Positions 1-8,352 of a stretch of 17,817 nucleotides of DNA are shown here, one piece after another. Made by a program: the position numbers and the translations under genes. Numbering within the stretch: the stretch's first letter is position 1; the number at the start of each line of letters is the position of its first letter. A model generated the notes under the pieces. That model did no database searches and was not told where the DNA came from. It worked only from the letters and a program-made list of their open reading frames with translations. Origin of the DNA: Myxococcales bacterium (GTDB taxonomy: Bacteria > Myxococcota_A > Polyangia > Polyangiales > Houyiibacteriaceae); NCBI GenBank assembly GCA_020354595.1, contig CP070650.1:1742633-1760449 (forward strand), read 5' to 3'.

Positions 1-452
1 AGCCGAATGACCAGCGACGCCGAGTACGAGCTGCCCCACACGATGACCCGTTTGGCGTCGAGCGTCTTTCTTGCGTATGTCAACGCGGCCTTGAGGTCTT
101 CGTGAGCGTTGAGATAGCTGGTCGACAGCTTCTTCCTCATCGCGCGTCGGTGAGTCTCGTTGGTGACCCCGTTCACTGCCCGCCCGGATCGCTGATCGAC
201 TGCCATGACGCGATATCCAGCCTCGACGAGCTTCGGTGCGATTTCCCGGTATTCCCCTCGGCTCCATCCGGCCTGGTGAAAAAGCAAGATCAACGCGGCG
301 GACGAGTTGGGTGCCTCGTAGACGTCTGCGCGAACCTGAATGCCACCCACCGTCGGGAAGTCGACACTCTGGAACCCACTGTCAGCAAGCGAGCTCGAGG
401 TCGATAGCACCGCGATCAAAGTGGCCCCAACGAGCATGCTCAACGTTCGCAT
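1..452 (-). CDS. Exported alpha/beta hydrolase, partial (C-terminus beyond left edge)
   Basis: This reading frame starts at ATG 452 and stays open to the left edge (150 codons seen). An AGGAGG ribosome site lies five bases upstream and overlaps the stop codon of the preceding oxidoreductase gene, so the two are probably cotranscribed. Residues 1 to about 23 look like a Sec signal peptide (basic start, hydrophobic core, SLA-D cleavage region). The mature part has a serine hydrolase layout: an LLFHQAGWSRGEY segment around residues 57-70, typical of dienelactone-hydrolase-like proteins and the likely oxyanion region, and the nucleophile elbow G140-S-S142-Y-S144 with Ser142 as the expected nucleophile. 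The acid and histidine of the triad would lie beyond the edge. It probably acts in the periplasm on an ester or peptide; the substrate cannot be told. Confidence 0.8.
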   Translation of the reverse strand, partial: MRTLSMLVGATLIAVLSTSSSLADSGFQSVDFPTVGGIQVRADVYEAPNSSAALILLFHQAGWSRGEYREIAPKLVEAGYRVMAVDQRSGRAVNGVTNETHRRAMRKKLSTSYLNAHEDLKAALTYARKTLDAKRVIVWGSSYSASLVIR

Positions 453-461
453 CCGTTCCTC

Positions 462-1448
462 CTAATCGACGGCCAGAACGACCTTGCCTCTGGCTCGCTT
501 GGTTTCCATATAACGGTGAGCCTCCGCCACGTCACCCAACGGAAACGTGCGGTCGACGACGACGCGCAAACGGCCACCATCGATGTGCTGACGAAGCCAC
601 TCGAGCTGCTCCCGTCGTGACCTGACGATGACGAGCTTGGCGCGCTGGCGGCGCACGAATGTCCTCGCCACGTCTTTGAACACACGCGCGCTAGGAATCG
701 TATGAACGTAGATTCCTCGGGGCGTCAGCAGGTGCTTCATCTTTTCGAAATGGTAGTTGCCGAACACGTCGAAGATGACGTTGAAGTGTTCGCCGAGATT
801 CAGCAGTTCCGTCTGACCGTAGTCGATCACTTCGTCGGCCCCCAGCTCCTTCACGAGCTCGACGTTTCGATGGCTGCAAACCGCGGTGACGCGAGCGCCC
901 AAAATCTTGGCGATCTGCACAGCAAACACACCGACGCCGCCGGAAGCGCCGTTGATCAAGACCGATTGTCCCGGCTGCAACCTCGCGTCGTCACGGAGCG
1001 CCTGCAGGGCGGTCTGCGATGCGAGTGGTACGGCGGCCGCGACTTCGAGGCCGATGGTCGAGGGCGCTCGAGCGACCTGTTGGCAGTCGACGGCGGCGTA
1101 CTCCGCGTAGGCGCGACCCGCGAAGTCGTTGATCATACCGTAGACGAGGTCGCCTTCCTCGAGGTCGGCGCCCAAGCCCGCCTCGACGACCTCGCCCGCG
1201 ATGTCGTGCCCGACGATGAGCGGAAACTTCTTGCCGGTGGCGACTTGGAACTTCCCTTTGCGAACGATGATGTCCTTGGGATTCACACCGATGAAGCGAG
1301 TGCGGACCAGAACCTGGCCGCGTTGGGGGACCGGCCGTGGAACCGTCGCCAGCCGCAAGACCTCGGGCCCCCCGTAGCGGTCGATGACGACCGCGCGCAT
1401 CTTCGCGTTCGGATGGAGGTGTTTTCCGTACTGTGGAAGCTCGCTCAT
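462..1448 (-). CDS. Zinc-free medium-chain dehydrogenase/reductase (quinone oxidoreductase-like)
   Basis: A 328-residue NAD(P)-dependent oxidoreductase of the medium-chain superfamily, quinone oxidoreductase branch. Residues 17-130 form the GroES-like catalytic domain (MRAVVIDRYGG start, IGVNPKDIIVRKGKF, VGHDIAGEV). Residues about 131-290 form the Rossmann domain with the nucleotide loop INGASGGVGVFAVQIAK beginning near residue 165. The cysteines that bind catalytic or structural zinc in alcohol dehydrogenases are absent, so it is expected to reduce quinones, enones or similar acceptors. Family members often begin at the equivalent of Met17, but the start at 1448 shares an ATGA overlap with the stop of the DUF1015 gene, which favours translational coupling and the longer form. 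The hydrolase gene follows nine bases downstream. The physiological substrate is unknown. Confidence 0.88.
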   Translation of the reverse strand: MSELPQYGKHLHPNAKMRAVVIDRYGGPEVLRLATVPRPVPQRGQVLVRTRFIGVNPKDIIVRKGKFQVATGKKFPLIVGHDIAGEVVEAGLGADLEEGDLVYGMINDFAGRAYAEYAAVDCQQVARAPSTIGLEVAAAVPLASQTALQALRDDARLQPGQSVLINGASGGVGVFAVQIAKILGARVTAVCSHRNVELVKELGADEVIDYGQTELLNLGEHFNVIFDVFGNYHFEKMKHLLTPRGIYVHTIPSARVFKDVARTFVRRQRAKLVIVRSRREQLEWLRQHIDGGRLRVVVDRTFPLGDVAEAHRYMETKRARGKVVLAVD

Positions 1449-2599
1449 GAATTCGCGTAACGATAAAGGAACAGCCCCGAGAGGATCTTAGGTTGGAAGA
1501 ACGTGCTCTTTTCGGGCATCACGATTTCGGAATCCTCGAGCCCAGCGTCCGCGACGGCCATGAGCTCGTCGAGGGATACGGGATGAAGCGCGACCGCCAT
1601 GTCGTAGTCGCCCCGGTCGACCGCCGCCTTCATGTCGTCGAGGGCGGACTCCGAGTAGTAGTCGAAGTGGTTCGGGTCGACGATCATGTCGTGGGTGAGC
1701 CCAAGCTGCGGGTAGAGCTCCCGTTCGAGAATGGCGCAGTCGAGCCGGCCGACCACATCGTCGGGGACGTGCTGGGCGTCGAGCTCCCAGCAGCCGTCCT
1801 TCGTGTAGATGCAGAAGGCGTGCTTGGCGGGCGTATGAAACTCGGTGACCGGTCTCAGGGGAAGGTCGCCAGCAATCTCCGAGAACGGCTTCACGCCGTT
1901 GATCACGCGGTTGTAAGCCTGAATGACCGCTTCTTCCGTGACGTAGCAGAGGAAGTGGGTTTGCTCGTTGAGCAAGCTCGCATGGTAGCGGTGGTGGCCG
2001 TCGGCGATGTAGAGAGGCTCTGACGCCAGCGCTGCTTGAATGACCTGTCCGGTCTCGCTCTCCGTCGGAACCCGCCAGACCTTGTTTACGATGCCTTCGA
2101 GCTCGCTGAAGCCACCAAACTCGCTCGTGAAGTCGTAGAGCGGGGTGGCCTCCCGCTTGGCCCTCTCCAATGCCGCCGCAATTGGAGCGCGGGTGAGCAC
2201 GAACACTGGGCCGATGTGCAAACCGGTCGCGCGCCGCACGGCGATTCGGCCTTTGACCTTGTCGTCGAAGGTCTTTTCGTGCCGGATGATCTGCTTGGCA
2301 TCGTACGGCGACACCTCGGCGGCGGCGAAGACCCCCGTGCGTTTTCCGTCGTCCCAAGTCTGCTCATAGACGTAGTATGCCGGCTCGGCGTCTTCGATTA
2401 GAGAACCGTCTGCAACCATGCGATCGCGCGCGGCGGCGGGCTGGTCGCCGAGGATGATGTGAAACAGCGAGCTACTTTGCTCCGCCAGCAGCTTCTCGAG
2501 CGGTGTACCTGGTTTGATCACGTCGTAAGGCGGAGACGCGATCGCCGATGCGCGCGGCGGGTTCGGACGAAGCCCCGTGAGTCCGATCGTAGCAACCAT
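1445..2599 (-). CDS. DUF1015 family protein
   Basis: A 384-residue protein that I recognise as DUF1015 from its N-terminal SPPYDVI segment and the family hallmark IADGHHRYHAS, with Asp200, Gly201, His202 and His203. Length is close to the family norm. These proteins are distant relatives of the ParB/Srx fold. From memory, some members have been described as free-serine kinases and others sit near serine biosynthesis genes, but no ser gene is present here, so function stays open. A GAGGAG ribosome site lies six bases before ATG 2599. It sits 63 bases downstream of the PEP-utilizing enzyme gene and overlaps the oxidoreductase gene by four bases, the middle of a probable leftward operon. It has no signal peptide or membrane segment and should be cytoplasmic. 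Confidence 0.88.
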   Translation of the reverse strand: MVATIGLTGLRPNPPRASAIASPPYDVIKPGTPLEKLLAEQSSSLFHIILGDQPAAARDRMVADGSLIEDAEPAYYVYEQTWDDGKRTGVFAAAEVSPYDAKQIIRHEKTFDDKVKGRIAVRRATGLHIGPVFVLTRAPIAAALERAKREATPLYDFTSEFGGFSELEGIVNKVWRVPTESETGQVIQAALASEPLYIADGHHRYHASLLNEQTHFLCYVTEEAVIQAYNRVINGVKPFSEIAGDLPLRPVTEFHTPAKHAFCIYTKDGCWELDAQHVPDDVVGRLDCAILERELYPQLGLTHDMIVDPNHFDYYSESALDDMKAAVDRGDYDMAVALHPVSLDELMAVADAGLEDSEIVMPEKSTFFQPKILSGLFLYRYANS

Positions 2600-2662
2600 G
2601 TTGAGCTCCTCAGGGGCTTGCGGATCGCATATTGCCCCTGGAAGTCAAGAGCACCAGTTTGC

Positions 2663-5041
2663 TCACGCGCGCTTCAGCGTGCCGCGGTCTCCGTCTAGAG
2701 TGACGAGGTCGCCAGTCCGATAGTGGGAAGTCGCGCTCCGAAGGTTCACCACTGCGGGAAGGCCGTACTCGCGCGCGACCACCGCCCCGTGTGAAACGGC
2801 GCTGCCAACATCCGTGGCGAGGCCCGCGATCAAGCTGAAGTATGGAGTCCACCCGACATCGGTAATCGGCGCGATCAAGATTTCGCCGGCTTGGAGCTCC
2901 GCAGCCTCCTCGAGGGTTTCGACGATGCGGGCGCGCCCGGTCACCACACCGCGGCTTACGGGCTTGCCGACGAGCGTCCCGTCCTCGCGCTGGACGGGCT
3001 CGAGCCGTAGGGGCTCCGGCCGATCGCAGAAGATCTCGGGAAAGTGCAGCGGCATTTGATAGTCGATCACTCGCCGTCTCGACACCGCAAGCTCCGCGAG
3101 CTCGCGCCGCCCGCGCACCAGCTCACCGAGCTCCTCGTGAGTGAGGAAGAAGACCGCGTCCTCGTCGGGGAGCAAGCCCTCGGCCTCCATGCTTGCCCCG
3201 AGCGCTCGATAGGCGTGCTTGAACGCCGTGGTCACCGCCACGAGACCGGACTTGGTCTGTTCCCTGCATCGAATCGCAGCATGTGCAATGGGGAGCAGCC
3301 GGCGAAGGACAGGGTGGTCGGTTGAGCGACGGGGCTGCTCCTCGGGGCGGGCCCGTGTTCCGTATTGAAGCCTCGCGCGCAATCCGGACTGCAGTGACGT
3401 GATCAAGGGCGTCGGATCGTCCGCCCAACCTCGTTGACGGAGCTCCAGCTCTCGGACCGCGCGGTGACCGTGCCTAGCGAGATAGCGTTCCAGCTCGCCG
3501 CCGGCGTCCCCCGCGTCGCCTGATTGGATCCATCGAAGCGCGGCCTCGGGCGTCGCCGACACGAAAGCGCTCTTCGAATCGGGATGGGCGAGCAGCTTGT
3601 CGATAATCCTCTCGGCGCCCTCTGCAATGTCCGCGCTCTCCACGTCTTTCGCCCCCGCAAGCATTTCCGCCACCTGCGCGTGGTGCTCCTGCGTCGGCTC
3701 TTCCCCCTTCGCGAGGATGCCGAGAAGAATCGGACTGATCGCCCCTGAAGAAGACGAGGACAGCAAATGGAGCTCGTACGCTTTCCATACCTTCGGAAGC
3801 TCTTTGTCGATCGCGCGGTACACCGCATCTGACTTCCCCGGACCCGGAAGGCTGAGGCTGGCAACCAACGCCTCCAAATCGCGCCGATGCTTGGCTCCCC
3901 GGGAGAGCTGATAGAAGTACCGGGCTCCACTCATCGCGCGCTTGAGCTTGGGTGCGGGCTGGGGCTCGGGGATCTCGTCGATATCCCGGCCACAAAGAGC
4001 GATGCACATCTGAGCTTTCGTCGAACCGGCAACGTCCGCAGCGATTTCGGACAGCGTCGTCAGGTTCAAGAAGAGATGTCCGAAAAACATGCCGACGTAG
4101 CGAAGGCCCTCGCCAGGCGGCACGCTGACCCCGGAGCGCCGGTACGAGCTCTGCATTCCAAGGTCGATCCCCCGGCCGGTTACGGAATAGGTCAACGGCG
4201 TGACCGCGCCGGGCATCATCTCCCCGATGTTGCACCACGTGTAGACGTGCGATGGGTCCGGGTGGGTATCGAGCTCATTCGGGTCCGCTGGAAGTCGAGT
4301 GATCGGACGGGCCTGCAGCCACCTCAGCTCGCCGGCGCGGTCGATTGCCCACTCCATGTCGAGCGGCGCCCCGTAGTGCTCTTCGGCCCGAAGGGCGCCG
4401 TCGAGCAACAGGATTCGCTCCGCCTCGCTCAGCACCGGCTCTTCACCTTGGATTTCGCCGTCGACCACCGTGCCGTCGCGTCGAAGGATCCAATGATCCG
4501 GCGTCGCGCGGCCGCTGACGAGCGTCTCGCCGAGTCCCGGCACCGCGTCCACGACGATCTGATCGCGTCGCGAGCTCATCGGGTTGGCCGTGAACAACAC
4601 TCCGGCGGCGCGGGCGTCGACCATCTGCTGGACGACGACGTTCATTCGCACCTCGCCCTCGCCGAGCTTCCGGTCACGATACGCCGTCGCCCCTGCGCTC
4701 TGCAGCGACCGAGCACAGTCCGCAATCGCAGCGCCCAGCGCGTCGATTCCCTCCACGTTCAACACGGTCTCGTACTGACCCGCGAAGGAAGCATCGCCCG
4801 AGTCTTCGCCGATCGCCGAAGACCGCACTGCAACTTTGCCGCCTCCGAGGCGTAGATACTGCGCCTCCAGATCGGACGGCAGCGTGGTCTCGGTCGCGCC
4901 CTGAATCACGAACCCCGGAGGAACCTCGAAACCGTAGCGTAACAGCCGGGCGAGCCCTTCCGCTTTGCCTCCGACCGCCTCATTGGTCACCGCTTCGAGT
5001 GGGATGCATCTCGGAGCGTTCATCGCCCCGTCACGTGTCAC
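2663..5041 (-). CDS. PEP-utilizing phosphotransferase (PEP synthase / rifampicin phosphotransferase-like)
   Basis: A 792-residue enzyme with three parts. Residues about 8-250 are the ATP-grasp domain of pyruvate phosphate dikinases (EAVGGKAEGLARL, AVRSSAIGEDS, SFAGQYETVLNV, ending in the LQARPITRLP segment). A long middle domain follows, with CNIGEMMPGAVTPLTYS near its start, as in rifampicin phosphotransferases. Residues about 700-780 are the mobile phosphohistidine domain with SHGAVVAREYGLPAVV, where His751 is the expected phosphocarrier. There is no C-terminal PEP-binding TIM barrel, so it is not a classical PEP synthase. It probably moves a phosphate from ATP through His751 to a small acceptor; antibiotic inactivation is possible but unproven. 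GTG 5041 gives the longest form. ATG 5023 (residue 7) is an equally plausible start; neither has a good ribosome site, though a TTGACA box (minus strand, 5061-5056) lies upstream. Confidence 0.85.
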   Translation of the reverse strand: MTRDGAMNAPRCIPLEAVTNEAVGGKAEGLARLLRYGFEVPPGFVIQGATETTLPSDLEAQYLRLGGGKVAVRSSAIGEDSGDASFAGQYETVLNVEGIDALGAAIADCARSLQSAGATAYRDRKLGEGEVRMNVVVQQMVDARAAGVLFTANPMSSRRDQIVVDAVPGLGETLVSGRATPDHWILRRDGTVVDGEIQGEEPVLSEAERILLLDGALRAEEHYGAPLDMEWAIDRAGELRWLQARPITRLPADPNELDTHPDPSHVYTWCNIGEMMPGAVTPLTYSVTGRGIDLGMQSSYRRSGVSVPPGEGLRYVGMFFGHLFLNLTTLSEIAADVAGSTKAQMCIALCGRDIDEIPEPQPAPKLKRAMSGARYFYQLSRGAKHRRDLEALVASLSLPGPGKSDAVYRAIDKELPKVWKAYELHLLSSSSSGAISPILLGILAKGEEPTQEHHAQVAEMLAGAKDVESADIAEGAERIIDKLLAHPDSKSAFVSATPEAALRWIQSGDAGDAGGELERYLARHGHRAVRELELRQRGWADDPTPLITSLQSGLRARLQYGTRARPEEQPRRSTDHPVLRRLLPIAHAAIRCREQTKSGLVAVTTAFKHAYRALGASMEAEGLLPDEDAVFFLTHEELGELVRGRRELAELAVSRRRVIDYQMPLHFPEIFCDRPEPLRLEPVQREDGTLVGKPVSRGVVTGRARIVETLEEAAELQAGEILIAPITDVGWTPYFSLIAGLATDVGSAVSHGAVVAREYGLPAVVNLRSATSHYRTGDLVTLDGDRGTLKRA

Positions 5042-5122
5042 GAACTCCGGGAGACTGTCAAGCGCGGCGCCGGCTCTTGAAACGCCTCCGTAATCGTTCT
5101 ACTTCCCGGGCTGGAGGTTTCG

Positions 5123-6124
<1,002 letters not shown>

Positions 6125-6164
6125 CGCCTTCTTTTGGCCCGCCGCTTCCGCGGTGCAGCCCGAG

Positions 6165-7262
6165 TCAGGTTCCGGCGGCGCGACGCTTGCGAACCGACTC
6201 CGCCAGCTCTTCGATGACCGGGACGGTGGCGTCCCAACCCATGCAGGCGTCGGTGATGCTCTGGCCGTACTGGAGGTTGGCGTTCGATCCGTTGTCTTGC
6301 CGTCCGCCGACGAGGAAGCTCTCGAGCATGATGCCGAACACTCCCGTGCTGCCCTCGGCGATCTGCCGGGCGATGTCGCTTGCGACCCCAGCCTGCTTCT
6401 CGTGGTTCTTGCCGCTGTTCGCGTGACTGCAATCGACCATGAGCCGCCCCTCGAGCCCGGCGGAGTCCAACATCTCCACGGTCTCTTCGATGTTCTCCGG
6501 ATGGTAGTTGGGCTTACCGGTGCCGCCGCGGAGGATGACGTGGCAATCGAGGTTGCCCTCGGTCGCCACGATGGCGGCAAGGCCTTGCTTCGTAACCGAG
6601 AGGAAGTGGTGGGAGTTGCGAGCGGCGCGCACCGCTTCGACCGCGATGACGATGGTGCCGCGGGTGCCGTTCTTGAACCCGACCGGCATCGACAAGCCAC
6701 TCGCTAGCTCGCGATGCACCTGGCTTTCGGTCGTCCGCGCGCCGATCGCCCCCCAGGACACGAGGTCGGCCACGAACTGCGGCGAAATCGGGTCGAGAAA
6801 CTCCGTGCCGGTGGGGAGATTCAGCTCGGCGAGGGAGCTCAAGAGCCCGCGTGCCACGCGTAGGCCGTGGTTGATGTCGAAGCTGCCGTCGAGGTTCGGG
6901 TCGTTGATCAGCCCCTTCCAGCCAACCGTCGTGCGCGGCTTCTCGAAATACGTGCGCATCACGATGAAGAGGTCATCGCCGTGCTGGTCGAACAAGGGCT
7001 TCAGCCGATTGGCGTAGTCGAGCGCGGCGTCCGGGTCATGAATCGAACACGGGCCAACGACCACCACCAGCCGGTCGTCCTTGCCATGGACGATGTCGCT
7101 GATCTGCCGCCGGGCGTCCGCGATTCGCGCAATGGCGTCCTCGCCCGGGTGGATTTCCTCCATCAGGATGGCGGGCGGGATCAGCGGACGGATGTCGTCG
7201 ATCCGGACGTCGTCGGTCGGTGGGCGGAACATCTGAACGCGATCTCTAGCATGGAAGCGCAT
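6165..7262 (-). CDS. 3-deoxy-7-phosphoheptulonate synthase, type I (AroF/G/H class)
   Basis: This enzyme condenses PEP with erythrose 4-phosphate to DAHP, the first step of the shikimate pathway. The 365-residue protein follows E. coli AroG closely throughout: VVVVGPCSIHDP with metal-ligand Cys72 (AroG Cys61), EKPRTTVGWKGLINDP (about 108-122), SWGAIGARTTESQVHREL (about 169-186), GFKNGT (195-200), DCSHANSGKNHEKQ and QSITDACMGW. The N-terminal arm (residues 1-35) that carries feedback control in this class is present, so allosteric inhibition by an aromatic amino acid is likely. The LDPISPQ stretch at 156-162 lies where the effector pocket is in AroG; I cannot say whether Phe, Tyr or Trp is sensed, so no single symbol is given. 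Met11 (ATG 7232) is an alternative start that brings the length nearer the E. coli 350. Confidence 0.96.
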   Translation of the reverse strand: MRFHARDRVQMFRPPTDDVRIDDIRPLIPPAILMEEIHPGEDAIARIADARRQISDIVHGKDDRLVVVVGPCSIHDPDAALDYANRLKPLFDQHGDDLFIVMRTYFEKPRTTVGWKGLINDPNLDGSFDINHGLRVARGLLSSLAELNLPTGTEFLDPISPQFVADLVSWGAIGARTTESQVHRELASGLSMPVGFKNGTRGTIVIAVEAVRAARNSHHFLSVTKQGLAAIVATEGNLDCHVILRGGTGKPNYHPENIEETVEMLDSAGLEGRLMVDCSHANSGKNHEKQAGVASDIARQIAEGSTGVFGIMLESFLVGGRQDNGSNANLQYGQSITDACMGWDATVPVIEELAESVRKRRAAGT

Positions 7263-7288
7263 GGGCGTCCCGCGTCGCCTCCCTCGCT

Positions 7289-8248
7289 GTGCTACACCGC
7301 CGCCGCGTGACGACGTTCGTTCGACTCTTTCCTTTGTGGGTCACCCTCGGTGGTGTCGTCGCGTTGATCCATCCTCCGACGTTCACGTGGTTTCTCGACT
7401 ACGGACTGATCACGCCGGGCCTTCAGATCATCATGCTTGGGATGGGACTCACCCTCGAGCTCGCCGACTTTTCGCGCGTTTTTCGCACGCCCGGCCCCAT
7501 CGGATTGGGCGTCCTCCTTCAGTACACCGTCATGCCACTTCTAGGGTGGGGGGTGGGCTACGCCTTTGCGTTGCCGACTCCGTTCGCCGTGGGGCTGGTG
7601 TTGGTTTGCTGTTGCCCCGGAGGGACCGCCTCGAACTTGATCGCGTACCTGGCTCGGGCAGACGTCGCTCTCTCGGTTTCGATGACCGCGTTCTCCACGA
7701 TGCTCGCTGCGTTGTGCACGCCTCTGTTGACCACCTGGATCGTCGGCAGCCGCGTTGATGTCGACGGCTGGGGCTTGTTCCTCAGCACCGCGAAGGTGGT
7801 GCTTCTTCCGGTTGCCGTCGGGCTTTTCATGCGTCGCTATCTGCCGCGCCTCACCGAGCGACTGCTACCGGTGGCCCCGGCCGCGGCGGTGCTCATGATC
7901 GTCGCGATCGTGGCTGCGATTCTCGGTGCGCAGAAGGAAGCCGTGCTCGACTCCGGGCTCTCTCTTCTCGGCGCCGTCGTGACGACCCACTCCCTCGGCT
8001 TCTTCTTTGGATACCTCTTGTCGGGCTGGACAGCGGGGTTCGGGAGCGTCGCGCGCACGACCGCGATCGAAGTCGGGATGCAGAATTCGGGCTTGGGCGC
8101 AGTCCTCGCGCAGGCGCACTTCGCCAACCCGCTCACCACGATCCCGAGCGCCATCTCCGCCATCACCCATTGCATCATCGGAAGCGCGCTCGCGGCCTGG
8201 TGGTCCCGGCGGGCGCCGATCGAAGTTTCGCGAAGTTTCACTCCGTGA
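7289..8248 (+). CDS. Bile acid:sodium symporter (BASS) family transporter
   Basis: A 319-residue inner-membrane protein with about ten hydrophobic helices: near residues 10-28, 38-56, 68-94, 98-112, 128-155, 162-180, 193-215, 222-248, 254-277 and 283-303. Two segments mark the family's core: CCCPGGTASNLIAYLARADVALSVS after helix 4, which forms part of the sodium and substrate crossover, and EVGMQNSGLGAVLA in helix 9. Bacterial members carry organic anions such as pantoate, pyruvate or sulfated compounds with sodium; the substrate here is unknown. The neighbouring DAHP synthase does not prove a link to aromatic metabolism. GTG 7289 is the longest start; GTG 7307 (residue 7) is an alternative with a more typical short N-terminus. 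Neither has a clear ribosome site. The stop codon lies inside a small hairpin. Confidence 0.9.
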   Translation: MLHRRRVTTFVRLFPLWVTLGGVVALIHPPTFTWFLDYGLITPGLQIIMLGMGLTLELADFSRVFRTPGPIGLGVLLQYTVMPLLGWGVGYAFALPTPFAVGLVLVCCCPGGTASNLIAYLARADVALSVSMTAFSTMLAALCTPLLTTWIVGSRVDVDGWGLFLSTAKVVLLPVAVGLFMRRYLPRLTERLLPVAPAAAVLMIVAIVAAILGAQKEAVLDSGLSLLGAVVTTHSLGFFFGYLLSGWTAGFGSVARTTAIEVGMQNSGLGAVLAQAHFANPLTTIPSAISAITHCIIGSALAAWWSRRAPIEVSRSFTP

Positions 8249-8251
8249 AAC
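8235..8251 (+). terminator. Perfect 7-bp hairpin spanning the transporter stop codon
   Basis: GTTTCAC (8235-8241) and GTGAAAC (8245-8251) pair perfectly around a three-base loop, TCC, and the transporter's TGA (8246-8248) lies in the right arm. No T-run follows, so it is not a classical intrinsic terminator. It may stabilise the transcript end or pause transcription. Confidence 0.25.
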
Positions 8252-8261
8252 GTCGGAGATT

Positions 8262-8277
8262 CGTGAGCTAGATCACA
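8262..8277 (+). promoter_or_regulatory. CRP-like operator upstream of the lipoprotein gene
   Basis: CGTGAGCTAGATCACA matches the ideal CRP site TGTGATCTAGATCACA at 14 of 16 positions; both TCACA/TGTGA-type half sites and the six-base spacer are in place, and six of eight base pairs of the palindrome hold. Its centre (8269.5) is about 47 bases before the start point predicted from the promoter at 8283-8310, close to where CRP-family activators contact polymerase. Which CRP/FNR-family protein would bind is unknown. Confidence 0.5.
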
Positions 8278-8282
8278 AGCAA

Positions 8283-8310
8283 TTGAAATCCTTCGACACT
8301 GTTTTATTAT
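8283..8310 (+). promoter_or_regulatory. Sigma-70-type promoter for the lipoprotein gene
   Basis: A -35 box TTGAAA (8283-8288) and a -10 box TATTAT (8305-8310) stand 16 bases apart, each one mismatch from consensus, inside an AT-rich patch unusual for this window. Transcription would start near 8317 and leave a leader of about 36 bases before ATG 8353. Confidence 0.6.
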
Positions 8311-8352
8311 GGTGGAGCGGTATCCGTTGTTGGGTCGGGCCGCGCCGGGACG

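Noticed and set aside
5056..5082. TTGAAA (plus, 5077) and TTGACA (minus, 5061) boxes in the divergent gap as promoters
   Set aside because: Neither has an acceptable -10 box at 16-18 bases, so they are not listed as features; promoters are still expected somewhere here.
6125..6164. Possible bidirectional terminator between the convergent oxidoreductase and DAHP synthase genes
   Set aside because: Only a four-base stem (CCGC/GCGG around four bases) is present and no T-run follows it on either strand.
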